Origin: Opitutia bacterium
GTDB taxonomy: Bacteria; Verrucomicrobiota; Verrucomicrobiia; Opitutales; T3Sed10-336
DNA: 46,840 nt
Reading direction: 5' to 3'
Assembly: GCA_003558065.1 (NCBI GenBank)
Contig: PWMU01000166.1
Location: forward strand, 1 to 46,840
A program made the position numbers and the translations under genes. Shown here in pieces: positions 34,891-43,126 of the stretch; the stretch's first letter is position 1; every line of letters starts with the position of its first letter. The notes below the pieces were generated by a model. It saw nothing but the letters and a program-made list of their open reading frames with translations, ran no database searches and was not told the origin of the DNA.

Positions 34891-36609
34891 ATGGCAAAGA
34901 AATCCGATATAGGCACCATTCTGTTGGATAAGGGTGTGTTGAAGCGCGACCAGCTCGATATGGCGCGACGGCGTGCCGGACGGCAGAAAATCTCGTTGGC
35001 CAGGGCCATTACGGATCTTAATCTGGCTTCCGAAGAGGAGACTTATCGGGCAGTGGCGGAAGTGCATGGCCTTGAGTTTGTTCAGCCTGAAAAGCTGACT
35101 GTTGATAAGTCGGTTCTGGATCTTGTACCGATCAAACTGGTTCTGCATTATAAGTTTGTGCCGATCCGTTTCGAGGGGGGTGTGCTGACGCTGGCTTTTT
35201 GCGAGCCTCCGGCGCTCAGCGAAATGGGAAATCTTCGGCTTCTGATCGGATTTCGTGTCCGTCCGGCCCTCGCCGCTCCGCGGAGCATCCACGCCTTCAT
35301 CAAACGCAATTACGGACTCGGCGCGGAAACGATTCAGCACTTGCGGAAGGAGGAGGAGTTCAGCGATCTCAGCCAGGAGATCACCTTCGATGTCGAAACG
35401 TCGGAGGAGCCCGGCGAGCTCGATTCATCCATTTCCCGTTTCGTCAACCAGATCCTGGTCGAAGCCCTGCGCCTGGAGGCGACCGATATTCATATCGAGC
35501 CGTATGTTGCCAGGATCCGTTTGCGCTACCGCATCGACGGCGTTTTGCAGGATGTGCCCGTGCCCCCCGGTTTGCGCCAGTTGTATCCGGCCATTATTTC
35601 GCGGCTGAAGGTGATGGCGGGGTTGAATATCACCGAAAAGCGGGTGCCCCACGACGGCCGTATTTCGATGAAGACCGGAACCGAGGAATACGATTTGCGT
35701 GTGTCGATTATTCCAACGACTTTCGGAGAAGGGGTGTGTCTGCGGATCCTCGGCAGGGAGAGCATGTTCCTGGATCTCGAACAGCTGGGGATGGAAAAGG
35801 AGCAACAGGAGGTCGTCGAGGAATTGACCCAGCTTCCGCAGGGAATGGTGCTCCTGACGGGGCCGACCGGGAGCGGGAAAACCACCACGCTGTATGCCCT
35901 TCTCGCCCATGCCAACGACGAGGGACGGAAGATTGTGACGATCGAAAACCCGGTCGAGTACAAACTCGAAGGGGTCTCCCAGATCCAGATCCGCCCCGAG
36001 GTCGGGCTGGATTTCTCGAACTGCCTGCGCTCCGTTTTGCGGCACGATCCCGACGTGATCCTGATCGGCGAGATACGGGACCAGGAGACCGCCGAGATTG
36101 CGATCCGCTCGGCCCAGACCGGGCATTTGGTTTTTTCGACTCTTCACACCAACGACAGTGTGAGCGCCGTGACCCGACTCCTCGAGATGAAAGTGGAGCC
36201 GTTTCTCATCGGTTCCTCGCTCGTCTGCAGCATTGCTCAGCGTCTGGCACGGCGAGTGTGCCGCCACTGCATGGTCGAGGACACCGCCATTCCGGATCCG
36301 GTTCGCGAAGAGATGGCGGCTTCCCTTAACCTGAAGGCGGAGGAGGTCCGGGCCTGGAAAGGAAGGGGGTGCGTCGAGTGCAACGACAAGGGGGATCGCG
36401 GCCGGGTGGCGCTGTACGAGTTCTTTATCCTGGACGAGGAAATCATGGATGCGCTTTCGCCGGGTGTGAAGACGGGGGAACTGCGCAATTTGGCGAAGAA
36501 ACAGGGGTGGCGTTCGCTGCGCGAACAAGGTTGGTTCAAGGTCCAGAACGGCATCATTTCCGTCGAGGAGAATCAGCGACTTACACGGAGCCTGAAACTC
36601 AGGAAGTGA
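34891..36609 (+). CDS. Type IV pilus/type II-family assembly ATPase (PilB/GspE)
   Basis: A 572-residue ATPase starting at ATG 34891 (MAKKSDIGTILLDKG). N-terminal MshEN-type domain (about 1-150), then the core: SISRFVNQILVEALRLEATD, Walker A GPTGSGKTT at 324-332, Asp box TIENPVEYKLEG, Walker B ILIGEIRDQETAE and His box GHLVFSTLHTNDS. C-terminal CRHC and CVEC pairs form the zinc motif. It is similar in plan to gspE at 10087, so the window has two complete assembly ATPases. It may drive the PilQ-MN-O-P machine; no PilC/GspF platform or PilT retraction ATPase is encoded next to it. Confidence 0.95.
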   Translation: MAKKSDIGTILLDKGVLKRDQLDMARRRAGRQKISLARAITDLNLASEEETYRAVAEVHGLEFVQPEKLTVDKSVLDLVPIKLVLHYKFVPIRFEGGVLTLAFCEPPALSEMGNLRLLIGFRVRPALAAPRSIHAFIKRNYGLGAETIQHLRKEEEFSDLSQEITFDVETSEEPGELDSSISRFVNQILVEALRLEATDIHIEPYVARIRLRYRIDGVLQDVPVPPGLRQLYPAIISRLKVMAGLNITEKRVPHDGRISMKTGTEEYDLRVSIIPTTFGEGVCLRILGRESMFLDLEQLGMEKEQQEVVEELTQLPQGMVLLTGPTGSGKTTTLYALLAHANDEGRKIVTIENPVEYKLEGVSQIQIRPEVGLDFSNCLRSVLRHDPDVILIGEIRDQETAEIAIRSAQTGHLVFSTLHTNDSVSAVTRLLEMKVEPFLIGSSLVCSIAQRLARRVCRHCMVEDTAIPDPVREEMAASLNLKAEEVRAWKGRGCVECNDKGDRGRVALYEFFILDEEIMDALSPGVKTGELRNLAKKQGWRSLREQGWFKVQNGIISVEENQRLTRSLKLRK

Positions 36610-36658
36610 ACGCGATTGGATTTGAATTTCGGGGGTTTTGTTTCATGCTGGGTGCTTT

Positions 36659-37288
36659 ATGCAAATCGATGTTCTGCCCGCGGGTCCAATAGAAACCAAT
36701 GCCTACCTGTTGACATCCTCGTCAGGGGAATCGCTGCTGGTCGATGCGCCTCCCGATGTGGAGGGGGCGGTCCGGGATTTCCTGAAGCGTCGCGGTTCAA
36801 ATTTGAGCGGGATTCTGGTAACGCACGGACATTGGGACCATATCGGCGACCTTGGAAACTTCCGGGAGGATGATGTTACCATTTACGCCCACCCCGGAGA
36901 CCGCGAATGGATCGAAAATCCGGGAGTCATGGCCGCGTTCATGCCGCCGGGTCTGAACGTGAAGCCCGGCCGGGTTGACCGGTGGGTGGAGGACGGCGAA
37001 GTTATTGAAGCCGCCGGGGTAACGATCGAAATCCGGCATGTTCCGGGTCACGCTCCCGGGAATATTCTGTTTTACTTTCCCGCCCTTGGGGCGGCGTTTG
37101 TCGGCGATGCCCTGTTTCGCGGCGTTGTCGGCCGGTTCGATCTTCCCGGTGGAGACTGGGACGCCCTTGAGAACTCCATTCGTAAACGGATCTACACCCT
37201 TTCCGATGAAACCGCGATATACTCCGGGCACGGTCCCGCCACTACAGTCGGCGTGGAAAAAGCAAGTAATCCGTTCGTGAGGGGCTGA
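36659..37288 (+). CDS. Metallo-beta-lactamase-fold hydrolase (glyoxalase II-like)
   Basis: A 209-residue hydrolase. The metal-binding HxHxDH motif is TH56GH58WD60H61, followed by the third-site His in VPGHAPGN, Asp in FVGDALFRGVVGRFDLPGGD and the C-terminal His in SGHGPATTVGVEKASNPF. This set resembles the YcbL/glyoxalase II-like subgroup, which hydrolyses thioesters of glutathione or related thiols. It begins at ATG 36659, 49 bp after pilB; co-transcription is likely but a functional link to pili is not evident. Confidence 0.92.
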   Translation: MQIDVLPAGPIETNAYLLTSSSGESLLVDAPPDVEGAVRDFLKRRGSNLSGILVTHGHWDHIGDLGNFREDDVTIYAHPGDREWIENPGVMAAFMPPGLNVKPGRVDRWVEDGEVIEAAGVTIEIRHVPGHAPGNILFYFPALGAAFVGDALFRGVVGRFDLPGGDWDALENSIRKRIYTLSDETAIYSGHGPATTVGVEKASNPFVRG

Positions 37289-37468
37289 TGCAAAGGTGGG
37301 TCGCCGCGGGTATCAGGTTTACCGGAACAGACTCGGATACGAACTCGCCCTGAAATCGTACTTTCCCGCGGGGTTCGAGGGTGCTTCCCCTCGACAGCCG
37401 CCCCGGACCCGTCCAGACTCCCCTCTGAAACCGGGATTTTCCACTCACTCGTTTCGACCGAAAACATC

Positions 37469-38641
37469 ATGAAGAAAAAAGCGGATTACGCCGAAAATGA
37501 AAAGTGGATGCGCCGTGCCCTGGAACTGGCCCGAAAAGCATGGGGCGAAACCCACCCCAACCCCATGGTGGGGGCCGTTCTCGTCGACCGCGGCCGGGTT
37601 TTGGCCGAGGGATACCATCGTGCCGCCGGCAAAGATCATGCCGAGGTCGAGGCCCTCCGTCAGGCTCCGGCTTCCCTCCCGGAGACAGCCACGCTCTTCG
37701 TCACGCTCGAGCCGTGTTCCACCGGTGGGCTGACCGGTCCGTGCACGGAGGCGATTGCAAAAGCCGGGGTCCGCCGCCTGGTGGTCGGTACCCTCGATCC
37801 GAATCCCGACCACAATGGAAAAGGGATCGAGCGCCTGCGTGAACAGGGAGTCGAGGTGGAAGTGGGAGTCCTTGAAGAGGAGTGTGCGGATCTGAACCTG
37901 ATTTTCAACCACTGGATACGTTGCGGTCGGCCGCTCGTCGCGGGAAAGATGGCTATGACCCTCGACGGGAAAATCGCCTGCCGGACCGGGCAATCCCAAT
38001 GGATCACCGGAGAAACCGCGCGGGAGGACGTCATGAGCTGGCGACGCCTGTTCCCGGCCATTGCCGTGGGTGCCGGCACGGTGCTTTCGGATCAACCCAG
38101 GCTCACCAGCCGTTTGGACGGAGAGGAGTGGTGTCCCGTACGGATGGTCTTTGACGGCTTGCTGCGGACAGCGAACGAACGGGAATTTCCCAGCCTGTAT
38201 ACCGACGAGTTTAGGGAGAAGACGGTCGTGGTGACCACGGAGCTGGCCGGTACCGGCTACGTGCGGCGCCTGGAAAAGGAGGGTATCCGGGTGTGGGTTC
38301 TGTCGGCGGATAATTCGCAGGTGTCCTACGAGTCCTTCCGCGAACGTTGTCGCCAGGAGAAGATCTACGGCATTTACATCGAGGGAGGTTCCCAGCTCCT
38401 CAGCGGGATGATCCAGCATGCCGCGCTCGACTACCTCTTTGTGTATCAGGCGCCGCTCTTTTTTGGAGATGACAAGGCCAAGCCGGCTCTGCGTGGCCTT
38501 CGGACCGAGAAGATTGATGACGGCGTCCGTCTGCAGAACACCCGGCACGCCGTCGTCGGCGAGGATCGGCTCTTCCGCGGATTTCTCCGTTATCCCGAAA
38601 AGCTCCAGGTCGATGAACTGTTATTTGGCCACTTCAAATAG
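37469..38641 (+). CDS. ribD: Bifunctional riboflavin deaminase/reductase RibD
   Basis: A 390-residue enzyme for two steps of riboflavin synthesis. The N-terminal deaminase (about 1-145) has the zinc ligands His57 and catalytic Glu59 in DHAEVEALR and Cys83/Cys92 in EPCSTGGLTGPCTEA; the loop has Leu where most members have Arg. The C-terminal NADPH reductase (about 150-375) begins RPLVAGKMAMTLDGKIACRT and includes IGIYIEGGSQLLSGM. The other rib genes are not next to it. No FMN riboswitch was recognised in the 180-bp upstream gap. It overlaps rdgB by 29 nt. Confidence 0.95.
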   Translation: MKKKADYAENEKWMRRALELARKAWGETHPNPMVGAVLVDRGRVLAEGYHRAAGKDHAEVEALRQAPASLPETATLFVTLEPCSTGGLTGPCTEAIAKAGVRRLVVGTLDPNPDHNGKGIERLREQGVEVEVGVLEEECADLNLIFNHWIRCGRPLVAGKMAMTLDGKIACRTGQSQWITGETAREDVMSWRRLFPAIAVGAGTVLSDQPRLTSRLDGEEWCPVRMVFDGLLRTANEREFPSLYTDEFREKTVVVTTELAGTGYVRRLEKEGIRVWVLSADNSQVSYESFRERCRQEKIYGIYIEGGSQLLSGMIQHAALDYLFVYQAPLFFGDDKAKPALRGLRTEKIDDGVRLQNTRHAVVGEDRLFRGFLRYPEKLQVDELLFGHFK

Positions 38642-39221
38642 GCACAAGGCGGAAGAACTGGCCCGGCTGCTCTCGGAGCGGGGGCTTTCGCGGATCGTCC
38701 TGCGCACCGCCCGGGACGTGGGCGGGATGCCCGATGTTGAGGAAACCGCCGGTACCTTCGAGGGAAATGCCCGCCTGAAGGCAAGGGCACTCAGGGAGCG
38801 GATCGGAAAGGACGCCTGGGTGCTGGCGGATGACAGCGGGCTGGAGGTCGACGCGCTCGGGGGCGCCCCGGGAGTCCACTCGGCCCGCTACGCCGGGGTG
38901 GGGGCTTCGGATGAGGAAAACTGTTTGAAGCTCTTGCGCGAACTCGATGAGATGGGAGATCCGGAGAGTTCCGCCCGTTTTAGATGTTGCCTGATCCTGA
39001 TTTCACCCGATGGGAAAGAGGAGTTGTTCGAGGGTGTCTGTGAGGGCCGCATCGCGTCCAAACCCTCCGGAAACAGCGGATTCGGGTACGATCCCGTGTT
39101 CGTGCCGGATGGTTGCCGGCAAACGTTCGCCGAACTCGGCGCCCGGGAAAAGGACCGCGTCAGTCACCGCGGACTTGCCTGGAGAAAACTCGCCGACCGG
39201 TTCGCACGGACCGGCGGATAG
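38613..39221 (+). CDS. rdgB: XTP/dITP pyrophosphatase (RdgB/HAM1)
   Basis: A 202-residue non-canonical purine NTP pyrophosphatase. It starts at ATG 38613 inside the end of ribD; MNCYLATSNRHK gives the family T/SNxHK motif at residues 7-12. The active-site block WVLADDSGLEVDALGGAPGV with HSARYAG, the later SGFGYDPVFVPDG and the final SHRG are all present. It removes inosine and xanthosine triphosphates from the nucleotide pool. The in-frame upstream extension into ribD is an artefact of the overlap. Confidence 0.96.
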   Translation: MNCYLATSNRHKAEELARLLSERGLSRIVLRTARDVGGMPDVEETAGTFEGNARLKARALRERIGKDAWVLADDSGLEVDALGGAPGVHSARYAGVGASDEENCLKLLRELDEMGDPESSARFRCCLILISPDGKEELFEGVCEGRIASKPSGNSGFGYDPVFVPDGCRQTFAELGAREKDRVSHRGLAWRKLADRFARTGG

Positions 39222-39532
39222 ATCGTTTCAAACCGGGATGCGGTCGCTGCGACGCTTCAATCGGGAGATGGTCCGCCGGCCTGCTAACAATGAGTCTCGG
39301 AAACCGTTCGGAAGCTAATCGTTTCCTCCCGGCCCCGGAAGGAGCGTTTTATCCCGCGATCCGACGGGAACGAAGACACCGCCCGGGTTGGTGCTGGTTG
39401 GCGACGACGGGTAACTGAAAACAGCCCGGAGTAAATCCGTTTTACATTTAATTTACCGTCAGTCGGTTGCGAATTGATTCTCCGATCTGGTATCCTCTTT
39501 GCTGGGAAGGGATGAGGCCCCGGCCATCAGCA
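39222..39532. other. 311-bp intergenic region upstream of pilin cassette 1
   Basis: No ORF or RNA gene was seen. The last 90 bp contain a promoter that is conserved in front of cassette 2 (see 39449-39496). Confidence 0.6.
39449..39496 (+). promoter_or_regulatory. Conserved promoter of minor-pilin cassette 1
   Basis: TAATTTACC (39449-39457), 9 bp, TTGCGA (39467-39472), an 18-bp spacer ending TCTGG, then TATCCT (39491-39496). The same three blocks with identical spacing precede cassette 2, which makes a sigma-70-like promoter with an upstream element likely. Confidence 0.65.
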
Positions 39533-39997
39533 ATGAGAGTAAACGTTTCGGAGAATTCGGCAAGGCGGCGTTCCCGGTCGGACGCGGGAGCTACGTTGAT
39601 CGAGGTCATTATCGCTATCCTCGTGCTCGGGGCGGTGGTGGCCACCACGATCATGGCAATGCGAACCGGCTTTTCGATGATCCAGCTCGCCCGCGACAAC
39701 ACCATGGCGTCACAGATCCTCCAGAGCGAAATGGAAAACCTTCGGCTCATGAGATGGCAGCATCTCTCCCAGCTGGAGGCGGAGGAGGAATTTCAGGTGG
39801 GAGACGACTTTGACCCAAGCCTCGCGGAACGTTATCGCGCGACTCGCCGGGTTATTGAGATCGAGGGCCGCGATGAGATCCTGGAGGTCGAGCTCGTGAT
39901 CGAATGGACGGCCCTCAGCGGCGCCGAGCACCGCCGCGTTTACCGGACGACATTTACGAGGTATGGACTCAATGACTACTACTATCGCGCCCTTTAA
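39533..39997 (+). CDS. Minor pilin A, cassette copy 1
   Basis: A 154-residue prepilin. Its 19-residue basic leader ends in Gly, followed by ATLIEVIIAILVLGAVVATT with Glu at mature position 5. The long conserved block SMIQLARDNTMASQILQSEM and an acidic segment (QLEAEEEFQVGDD) lead to a C-terminal beta domain ending LNDYYYRAL. The start at ATGAGA matches the paralogue at 42106, which has a leader of exactly the same length. It belongs to the PilV/GspI-like minor pilin class. Its last 26 nt also encode the start of gene B. Probably incorporated at the tip or base of a pilus made by one of the two nearby machines. Confidence 0.85.
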   Translation: MRVNVSENSARRRSRSDAGATLIEVIIAILVLGAVVATTIMAMRTGFSMIQLARDNTMASQILQSEMENLRLMRWQHLSQLEAEEEFQVGDDFDPSLAERYRATRRVIEIEGRDEILEVELVIEWTALSGAEHRRVYRTTFTRYGLNDYYYRAL

Positions 39998-40574
39998 TCG
40001 CGTGCGGCGCTCCCGGAGCGCGTTTACGCTGACCGAGTTGATGCTGGTTATGACGCTCACTGTGATCCTGACAGGGGCGATTTTCGCGGCTTTCGGTTTC
40101 GTGATGCGGGGGAGCTTTGCCATCGCCAATTACTCGGATATGACTTCGGAGGGACGGCGGGGGCTGGAAGTCTTTGCGCGTGACGTGAGACAGGCGGCCG
40201 ACATTATTGAGTTTTCAGAGGAATCGCTGACCTTGTACCTGAATCCGCTCGAGGACGATCCCTATCTCGTAACCTACCGTTACAACGAGTCCGACCGGAC
40301 TTTCGAGCGGGAACAGGACGGTGAGGTTCAGGTGCTGATGCGTGATATACGGCGGGCGTCCGGTTCGCAATTGGAGGCTCCTTTTCGATTCCGCCGTTTC
40401 AAGGTTGTGCGGACCCCGGACGGAGACGATGAGGCCAACCTGGCCATGAATCACCTGGAGACCAAGCAGCTTCAGTTGCAGTTGTCGATGGTCAAACGGG
40501 TGCTGGCACGCGACACTTCGGAAAAAGTGGTGTCGGCCCGCTACGTGATGCGGAACAAAAAGGTAACGGAATGA
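39972..40574 (+). CDS. Minor pilin B (PilW-like), cassette copy 1
   Basis: A 200-residue prepilin. A 17-residue leader ends in Ala, then FTLTELMLVMTLTVILTGAI with Glu at position 5. The block FAIANYSDMTSEGRRGLEVF leads into a mostly beta domain (about 55-170) and a conserved C-terminal MVKRVLARDTSEKVVSARYV. The start ATGACTACTACTA is conserved in the paralogue, so 39972 is preferred over ATG 39963. Gene A and B overlap by 26 nt, and gene B overlaps or abuts the PilX-like gene (ATGA at 40571). PilW/GspJ-like minor pilins help prime assembly. Confidence 0.85.
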   Translation: MTTTIAPFNRVRRSRSAFTLTELMLVMTLTVILTGAIFAAFGFVMRGSFAIANYSDMTSEGRRGLEVFARDVRQAADIIEFSEESLTLYLNPLEDDPYLVTYRYNESDRTFEREQDGEVQVLMRDIRRASGSQLEAPFRFRRFKVVRTPDGDDEANLAMNHLETKQLQLQLSMVKRVLARDTSEKVVSARYVMRNKKVTE

Positions 40575-40588
40575 ATAAGGACCTGGTT

Positions 40589-41893
40589 ATGAAAAGCAAT
40601 CAACGGCGTTTGGACGACAATCGGGGTTCGATCCTGATTATTGCTGTGATCTTTGCGACGATCGCCGCGATCAGCATCGGCAGTTACATTCGGCTGGCCG
40701 GAACCGAAATGCGGATGGCCAACCAGCAGTTTTACGCCAATGCCAGCCTTAACCTGGCCGAAGCCGGGGTCGAGGAGGCGCTGTATGCCCTGAACCGCAG
40801 TGCCTGGAACGCGGAGGGCTGGCATCCTTCGGACAATGCCAACCGGTACCGGCGGACCTACGATAATATCGAGCTCGGCGACGGCGCCGTGGGGACGATC
40901 AACGTCGATGTTCGCGATGCGAGGTTTTCCAATCCGGTGATCTACGCCCAGGGAACCGTTCGTTCCGGTGGCGGCAATACCACGCTCAAACAGATCCAGG
41001 TGGATATGGGCAGGCGGAGTCTGTTCGCCAACGGTCTGACTTCCCGAAACAATGTCACCTTTTCCGGCGGCCGCGCCTATGTGGCCAGTTACCGGTCCTC
41101 GGACCCCGATATGACCACGCTCGACGGCGGTTCCGTGGCCAGCGTCTCGATCGAGGAGGATTCGGTCGATGTCGGCAATGGAACCATCTACGGATCGGTC
41201 TCCACCGGCGGGGAATGGCCCAATATCCGCAACGGGATGGTTTATGGCGCGGATACTCCCGAGGGGGTGGATGTGGATCCCGACCGGGTCTCCACTGATT
41301 TTGAATCCTCGTTTCCGGTCATCGAACATCGCGAAGAAGACGGTCACCAGACGCATGGGGGTGCGGCGGTGCTCGAAAGCGACGGATCGGATACGACCAA
41401 GTATTTTGCCGACTCGATCAACCTGGCCGATGACGACGAATTGATCATCAGGGGCGATGTCAGTTTGCGGGTCGACGGGGACGTCACTATCAGCGACAAT
41501 GCCAGGATCGTTCTCGAGGAGGGGGCCAAACTGACGATGTATGTTCTCGGTGATTTCCATATGGGGGGCAACGGGATGGCGAATCTCTACGGGGATCCCA
41601 ACCCGAAACCCGAGAATATGATCGTCTACGGGACGGCGCCCGAAAGCCAGGAGTTTTCCCTCGCCGGCAACGCGGCGTGGCACGGCGCGATTTACGCACC
41701 CAATGCGTCGGTCGGGTTGCTCGGTGGCGGAGATAGCGGCGTGTTTCGCGGGGCGATTGTCGCGGATCACATCCGCATGACCGGCGGCAGTGAATTTTAC
41801 TACGATGAGGATCTTGGAGGGGTGAATGACACAGGCGATTTCGGGGCGGTGAACTTGCGCGAGCTCTTCGGGGACGACCGGCGGAACCTTTGA
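40589..41893 (+). CDS. PilX-like pilin with C-terminal beta-helix domain, cassette copy 1
   Basis: A 434-residue protein from ATG 40589 (AAGGA 7 bp before; an ATG at 40571 coupled to gene B is also possible). N-terminus RGSILIIAVIFATIAAISIG then QQFYANASLNLAEAGVEEAL, the PilX_N pattern. A long repetitive region from about 170 follows, ending with GDVSLRVDGDVTISDNARIV and LAGNAAWHGAIYAPNASVGL and FRGAIVADHIRMTGGSEFYY, which resembles the DUF7305-type right-handed beta-helix found on such proteins. It would present a large ligand-binding or adhesive domain from the pilus. The substrate is unknown. Confidence 0.82.
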   Translation: MKSNQRRLDDNRGSILIIAVIFATIAAISIGSYIRLAGTEMRMANQQFYANASLNLAEAGVEEALYALNRSAWNAEGWHPSDNANRYRRTYDNIELGDGAVGTINVDVRDARFSNPVIYAQGTVRSGGGNTTLKQIQVDMGRRSLFANGLTSRNNVTFSGGRAYVASYRSSDPDMTTLDGGSVASVSIEEDSVDVGNGTIYGSVSTGGEWPNIRNGMVYGADTPEGVDVDPDRVSTDFESSFPVIEHREEDGHQTHGGAAVLESDGSDTTKYFADSINLADDDELIIRGDVSLRVDGDVTISDNARIVLEEGAKLTMYVLGDFHMGGNGMANLYGDPNPKPENMIVYGTAPESQEFSLAGNAAWHGAIYAPNASVGLLGGGDSGVFRGAIVADHIRMTGGSEFYYDEDLGGVNDTGDFGAVNLRELFGDDRRNL

Positions 41894-41996
41894 CCCGGGA
41901 GCGAACACCGAATGGGAAGAGACTGGATCCTCTCCTCTCTGAAACGGCACGTTTCACGTGTACCCGGGCGTCGCAGCGTGGCGCTCGTTTAACGGA

Positions 41997-42044
41997 TAAT
42001 TTACCTCCGGCAAGTTGCGATTTGTTGTTGCATTCTGGTAGAAT
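41997..42044 (+). promoter_or_regulatory. Conserved promoter of minor-pilin cassette 2
   Basis: TAATTTACC (41997-42005), 9 bp, TTGCGA (42015-42020), an 18-bp spacer ending TCTGG, then TAGAAT (42039-42044), matching the cassette 1 promoter in order and spacing. The -10 is closer to consensus here than in copy 1. Confidence 0.68.
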
Positions 42045-42105
42045 CTCATTTCGCGGGACGCATCGTGTCCCGACTTGCTTCCAACTCCGGCTTCCGGAGC
42101 TCTCA

Positions 42106-42567
42106 ATGAGAACTGTTTCATCAAATAATGCCGGCTTTCGGCGCCGGTGTTCGAAGAACGGAATGACGATGATCGAAATCGTCATTGCGGTGATGGTCCT
42201 CGGGCTTGTGGTGGCGTCGACCTTCATGGCGATGAGGGCGGGCTTTACGATGATTCAACTGGCCCGCGACAATACCATGGCCGGCCAGATTCTTCAGAGT
42301 GAAATGGAGAACCTGCGTCTGAAGAGCTGGGACCAGCTCAATGAGCTCGAAGAGGAGGAGGAATTCCAGGTGGATACTTTGTTGGACGAGAATATCGGCG
42401 ACCGCTTTATCAGGACCAGGAGAATCAGGGGTATTCGTGGCGGCAGAATGAAGGAGGTCGAAATCGAAGTCGAGTGGACCTCGCTAAGGGGGGCACGGCA
42501 TCGCCGGGTTTACCGAACTCTGTTCGGAAAGGAGGGTTTGAATGACTACTACTACCGGGCGTTCTAA
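42106..42567 (+). CDS. Minor pilin A, cassette copy 2
   Basis: A 153-residue paralogue of the gene at 39533. A 19-residue leader ending in Gly, then MTMIEIVIAVMVLGLVVAST with Glu at position 5. The block TMIQLARDNTMAGQILQSEM and the ending GLNDYYYRAF are almost the same as copy 1, while the middle (about 75-105) diverges. The ATG at 42106 is chosen because it aligns with copy 1; the frame runs open far upstream. It overlaps gene B by 26 nt exactly as in copy 1. Confidence 0.87.
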   Translation: MRTVSSNNAGFRRRCSKNGMTMIEIVIAVMVLGLVVASTFMAMRAGFTMIQLARDNTMAGQILQSEMENLRLKSWDQLNELEEEEEFQVDTLLDENIGDRFIRTRRIRGIRGGRMKEVEIEVEWTSLRGARHRRVYRTLFGKEGLNDYYYRAF

Positions 42568-43087
42568 AAGCCGTCATTGCGGCGCATTCACTCTGACGGA
42601 GTTGATGATTGTGATGACGCTCGCCGTTATCCTGTCGGGCGCCATGTTTGCCTCCTTTGCCTTTGCCATGCGGGGAAGCTTTGCGATCGCCAACTATGCC
42701 GATATGACTTCCGAGGGGCGGCGGGGGCTCGAGATTTTCGCGCGCGACGTTCGGACGGCGGACGATGTGATCGACTTTTCCGAAACCGCATTGACGCTCC
42801 ACCTGAAGCCCCCTGACGGCATCCCTTACGAGATTACCTATCGCTATGATGCCAATGATGAAACGTTCGAGCGTGTGTTGGGCGGGGAGTCGCAGATTCT
42901 GATGAGCGATGTGCGGCAGTTCTTCTTTCGGCGATTCAACCTTCAGGGGGAACCTACGAATAAGAATCTGGAGACGGTCCAGATTCAATTGGAATTGTCG
43001 ATGGTCAAACGCGTGCTCGTCCGCGAGACGTCCGAAAAAATCGTGTCCGCGCGGTTCGTCATGAGGAACAAGCAGGTCACGCAGTGA
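42542..43087 (+). CDS. Minor pilin B (PilW-like), cassette copy 2
   Basis: A 181-residue paralogue of the gene at 39972. Leader of 15 residues ending in Ala, then FTLTELMIVMTLAVILSGAM. The block FAIANYADMTSEGRRGLEIF and the C-terminal MVKRVLVRETSEKIVSARFV are nearly identical to copy 1, while it lacks about 17 residues in the loop around 115-140. Pseudopilin heads often vary in this region, so the copies may bind different partners. Confidence 0.87.
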   Translation: MTTTTGRSKSRHCGAFTLTELMIVMTLAVILSGAMFASFAFAMRGSFAIANYADMTSEGRRGLEIFARDVRTADDVIDFSETALTLHLKPPDGIPYEITYRYDANDETFERVLGGESQILMSDVRQFFFRRFNLQGEPTNKNLETVQIQLELSMVKRVLVRETSEKIVSARFVMRNKQVTQ

Positions 43088-43126
43088 GGATAGAGCACGG
43101 GTCGAATGAAACAGGAGACAGCAACC

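Noticed and set aside
37289-37468. Possible FMN riboswitch upstream of ribD
   Set aside because: No conserved FMN-aptamer blocks were recognised in the 180-bp gap.
40541-41950. Long minus-strand open frame antisense to the PilX-like gene
   Set aside because: The PilX and beta-helix motifs, Shine-Dalgarno and paralogue at 43127 support the plus strand.
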